Positions 3,990 to 6,235 of a stretch of DNA of 6,235 nt are shown in pieces. Location of the stretch: assembly GCA_934725835.1 (NCBI GenBank), contig CAKVCR010000177.1, positions 1 to 6,235 on the forward strand, in the 5' to 3' direction. The DNA is from an uncultured Odoribacter sp. Its GTDB lineage: Bacteria > Bacteroidota > Bacteroidia > Bacteroidales > Marinifilaceae. A program made the position numbers and the translations under genes. The notes below the pieces were generated by a model that saw only the letters and a program-made list of their open reading frames with translations, made no database searches and was not told where the DNA came from. Every line of letters begins with the position of its first letter. Position 1 is the first letter of the stretch.

Positions 3990-5944
3990 CACTTTTCTTG
4001 ATTTTTCCTTTTATTATCCAAACTTTTTTGGCGTTCTCTGATACAGAGTTCTTCATTGATCTTGATAATGATCAGTACCATAATTTTCTGTAATTCTGCG
4101 TAATCTGACCTCTGCTCTGCTTCATCCTGTGAACAAGTGTCATGTATATACCTATTTCGCAAATCCAAGCCATTACTGTACTCCGACTTGTTTAAGACAA
4201 AATTCAAATAAGCCTGCTCTGGTTTTGAAAACAACGTGCTGCCATAACACAATTCTCCTTCTTGTACAAGGGCTTCCAACTGCTCGTTTAGCGAGTCACT
4301 ATAGTAATTTGGACATATGACTTCATTGTAAAACAAATCTTTCAGAATAGAAACTCGTTGACGATTAGTTGTCAAAAGACCCGAACTTGTAACAGTTATT
4401 GATCCACGCCCGATAAGCCAGTTTAAGTCTTGCAACTGGTATTCTTCGTAATCGTCACGTCGGATTTTTTCAGATAACAGCAGCTCCGGAACGGTGCGGT
4501 ATTTGCTTTCAGTCTTTCTTGTGAAACTCATCATTGATTGATCGGAGAACAGCAAAAACATTTCATTCAAAAGAGTATCTGATGATGCATAAATATACTT
4601 ATTCTTAAGGCATCCTTTTAAGAAATCAAATACAATATGCCCCGAAGACATTTCGAGCAATTCTCGATTCACAAATCCATCTTCACAATATAAGCGATAT
4701 TGTTTAAGGACACCATCTATTGCGCTTGCTAAAAGTTTGCACTTTTCCACAACCGTTGTTCCCTTAGACGGAGGGGAATAAGAAAAGCCGATAGCACCAA
4801 ATTCACATCTGAGATATTCTTCAAAAAACCATTGAAAGATGTTTTCCAGACGAATACCTAGCTGTTGCAATTCCTGATTATATGCGATCATCTGTAATAT
4901 ACTGAGAATTCTTTTGCTTTGAAAAGTAATTCCAACTAAGTAATCCTTTTTCCCTTTCACGCCCATAGTGCGTTCAAATATTCCCATTTGCGAAGTTAAT
5001 GAAACAAAGGAAGCTCGAAACTGATTATCCACGAAGCCAAACATATATATAAAATTGTTTAAAAGCGTTGGATAATCCTGATTATCTTCAATCCATTCTC
5101 GGCTGTATCTACATTTAATTATTCCATGCTCAAGTGATTGCTGTATTGATCCGTCTGGTATGGAGCCAAAGGATACTTCCGCACCGTATTCCATTCCCGA
5201 GTTCCTGGCAAATATTTTTTCCTGAAGAAATTCCTTTTTCTTCTTTGCCTTGTAGCGAAGTTTGTCCGGCAACTTAAGGCCGTCTGTTCCTTGAGACTGC
5301 TCCAAAAGCTGCAGGTAATTTATATTAGGATATTCTGATTCAACATAATCAAGTAATGCTTGTTGTCGCATTTCTTGATTAAATGATTCAGGGAAAAACA
5401 ATTGTTCAGCTTCTCTGTCGTGTACTCCCAGAAAATTGGACATTAACTTCTCGGCGGTATATGGGTTTTGCACCAGGTGCATTGCAATTATTGATCCATA
5501 TTTTATTGATAGCTCCTTATGTTGAAGGATAAGCCAAACAGCATTTTCATCATTTTTCAGAACTTGAAACATTACTTCAGGAGAAATACGCACATAGACT
5601 TTATATGTGCATACAAGTTCCCAAAAATCGTCTGCATAAATAATTTCAACTTGGCTGTATACTTCGCTAAAGTTGGCATCTGACAATGTGCCGCAAAATG
5701 ATCCTATGTATTGAGGAATTTTATTCCCTTTACGCTTATATTCTTCAACCTGCCGTGTACCCCACTGTATCAGCCTGGCTCCAGAATCTAAAAACTTTTT
5801 AATATTGAGCATTTCCAACGCAGTGTTAATATCTAACGAGCCAGCCGAATCATGTTGCTCCAAAAAGTATTCTTCTATCTTGTGTAAAAACCAGCCTGTA
5901 CTCATATCACTCACACTATAAAACTTTATTCTCACTTGATCCAC
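3989..5944 (-). CDS. 651-aa uncharacterised protein with C-terminal HEPN-like RNRYIH motif
   Basis: I do not recognise the full-length family. The first about 230 residues are mixed helical. Residues 225-245 are strongly basic (KLRYKAKKKKEF), a possible nucleic-acid contact. The middle and C-terminal parts are mostly helical, with aromatic-rich blocks such as IFQWFFEEYLRCEFG (369-383). Near the end, YSNGLDLRNRYIHD (589-602) contains R596-x4-H601, with a preceding NG and a following hydrophobic helix (MVLIIIKINEEL). This is the R-x4-6-H active-site pattern and local sequence style of HEPN ribonuclease domains in toxins and abortive-infection proteins. The tail is very basic. The start is GTG with GAGGAG (5955-5960) ten bases upstream. 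Hand counts on three 60-base lines gave 27, 33 and 38% GC against 50-52% for three lines in the dinD-like gene, which suggests separate acquisition. A defence role is inference. Confidence 0.8.
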   Translation of the reverse strand: MDQVRIKFYSVSDMSTGWFLHKIEEYFLEQHDSAGSLDINTALEMLNIKKFLDSGARLIQWGTRQVEEYKRKGNKIPQYIGSFCGTLSDANFSEVYSQVEIIYADDFWELVCTYKVYVRISPEVMFQVLKNDENAVWLILQHKELSIKYGSIIAMHLVQNPYTAEKLMSNFLGVHDREAEQLFFPESFNQEMRQQALLDYVESEYPNINYLQLLEQSQGTDGLKLPDKLRYKAKKKKEFLQEKIFARNSGMEYGAEVSFGSIPDGSIQQSLEHGIIKCRYSREWIEDNQDYPTLLNNFIYMFGFVDNQFRASFVSLTSQMGIFERTMGVKGKKDYLVGITFQSKRILSILQMIAYNQELQQLGIRLENIFQWFFEEYLRCEFGAIGFSYSPPSKGTTVVEKCKLLASAIDGVLKQYRLYCEDGFVNRELLEMSSGHIVFDFLKGCLKNKYIYASSDTLLNEMFLLFSDQSMMSFTRKTESKYRTVPELLLSEKIRRDDYEEYQLQDLNWLIGRGSITVTSSGLLTTNRQRVSILKDLFYNEVICPNYYSDSLNEQLEALVQEGELCYGSTLFSKPEQAYLNFVLNKSEYSNGLDLRNRYIHDTCSQDEAEQRSDYAELQKIMVLIIIKINEELCIRERQKSLDNKRKNQEK

Positions 5945-6049
5945 AGCAATGCATCTCCTCTAAAGGCTCCAAGCAATCCAATGCGATGTGCATTTATGCT
6001 TATCTGTTTCCAGTATTCTCAGTGTCCGCCCCATACCGCTTGCAGATTC

Positions 6050-6235
6050 TTATTCGGATAAACCATCTTTCTCAACAGGGTATGCATTCAATTCGTTGTT
6101 TTCATCTATAAACGATTTGTAGATTTTCTTTACCCCTGCCTCTTTGGCCATTGCAATCACAAGGTCTTCTTCGACCCGGTTCATGCGCAAACCAAGAACC
6201 ACTCCGTATGGTATCATCTCTACCATAACCGGTGC
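6050..6235 (-). CDS. C-terminal fragment of an unrecognised protein, cut by the window edge
   Basis: The frame is open from the last base of the window to TAA at 6050-6052, giving 61 residues. It includes MVEMIPYGVVLGLRMNR, VEEDLVIAMAKEAGVKKIYK and an acidic end. The alternation of hydrophobic strand-like and helix segments looks like a compact alpha/beta domain end, and the codon choice looks coding. No motif allows a family call. An internal ATG at 6226 could be the true start of a short 58-codon gene, but no ribosome site can be seen in the nine bases left, so I treat it as 5'-truncated by the window. It lies 105 bases upstream of the 651-residue gene on the same strand; no terminator or convincing promoter is visible in that gap, so they may be co-transcribed. 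Confidence 0.6.
   Translation of the reverse strand, partial: APVMVEMIPYGVVLGLRMNRVEEDLVIAMAKEAGVKKIYKSFIDENNELNAYPVEKDGLSE

Noticed and set aside
1..6235. tRNA, rRNA, CRISPR array or insertion-sequence ends
   Set aside because: Reading both strands, I saw no cloverleaf, no regularly spaced repeats and no terminal inverted repeats with a transposase.

Overview
The window looks like an accessory, mobile-element-type region from a low-to-mid GC Gram-positive gut bacterium, most likely class Clostridia. The reasons are strong AAGGAGG-type ribosome sites before nearly every gene, a Firmicutes-style terminator, and several small proteins of kinds I recall from clostridial plasmids and integrative elements. 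No relaxase, integrase, transposase or replication gene is present, so the element type cannot be named. Every gene I can support is on the minus strand, so the layout below runs from high to low coordinates.

(1) 6050-6235: the C-terminal end of an unrecognised gene that continues past the window edge. (2) 3989-5944: a 651-residue orphan protein with a GTG start and visibly lower GC than its neighbours. It ends in an R-x4-H motif (RNRYIH) in a helical setting, as in HEPN ribonucleases of defence and toxin systems. (3) 3839-3989: a small coding remnant, or a 31-codon coupled ORF, directly after it. (4) 2113-3819: a compact operon of a DinD-like protein, a 97-residue unknown joined by a TGATG stop/start overlap, and a helix-turn-helix regulator with a Cys-x3-Cys-x3-Cys motif. 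It is closed by a clear rho-independent terminator (2071-2100).

(5) 710-1966: a second operon with a 56-residue small protein and a NERD-domain protein carrying a C-terminal membrane anchor. (6) 25-586: a third operon of three very small proteins: a 52-residue protein with an internal repeat, a minimal DUF1232-like membrane protein, and a two-CxxC zinc ribbon.

The most unusual observation is regulatory. The promoters of operons 5 and 6 share an identical 10-mer, CAAAATAGGC, starting exactly 57 bases upstream of an identical TATAAT. Both have poor -35 regions, an inverted-repeat partner half-site, and GCAAAG 14-15 bases downstream. This suggests that one activator or shared regulator controls both units. 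Taken together, the window may be a stress or defence cargo segment (HEPN candidate, DinD-like, NERD) under common control of its small-protein operons. That joint function is inference.
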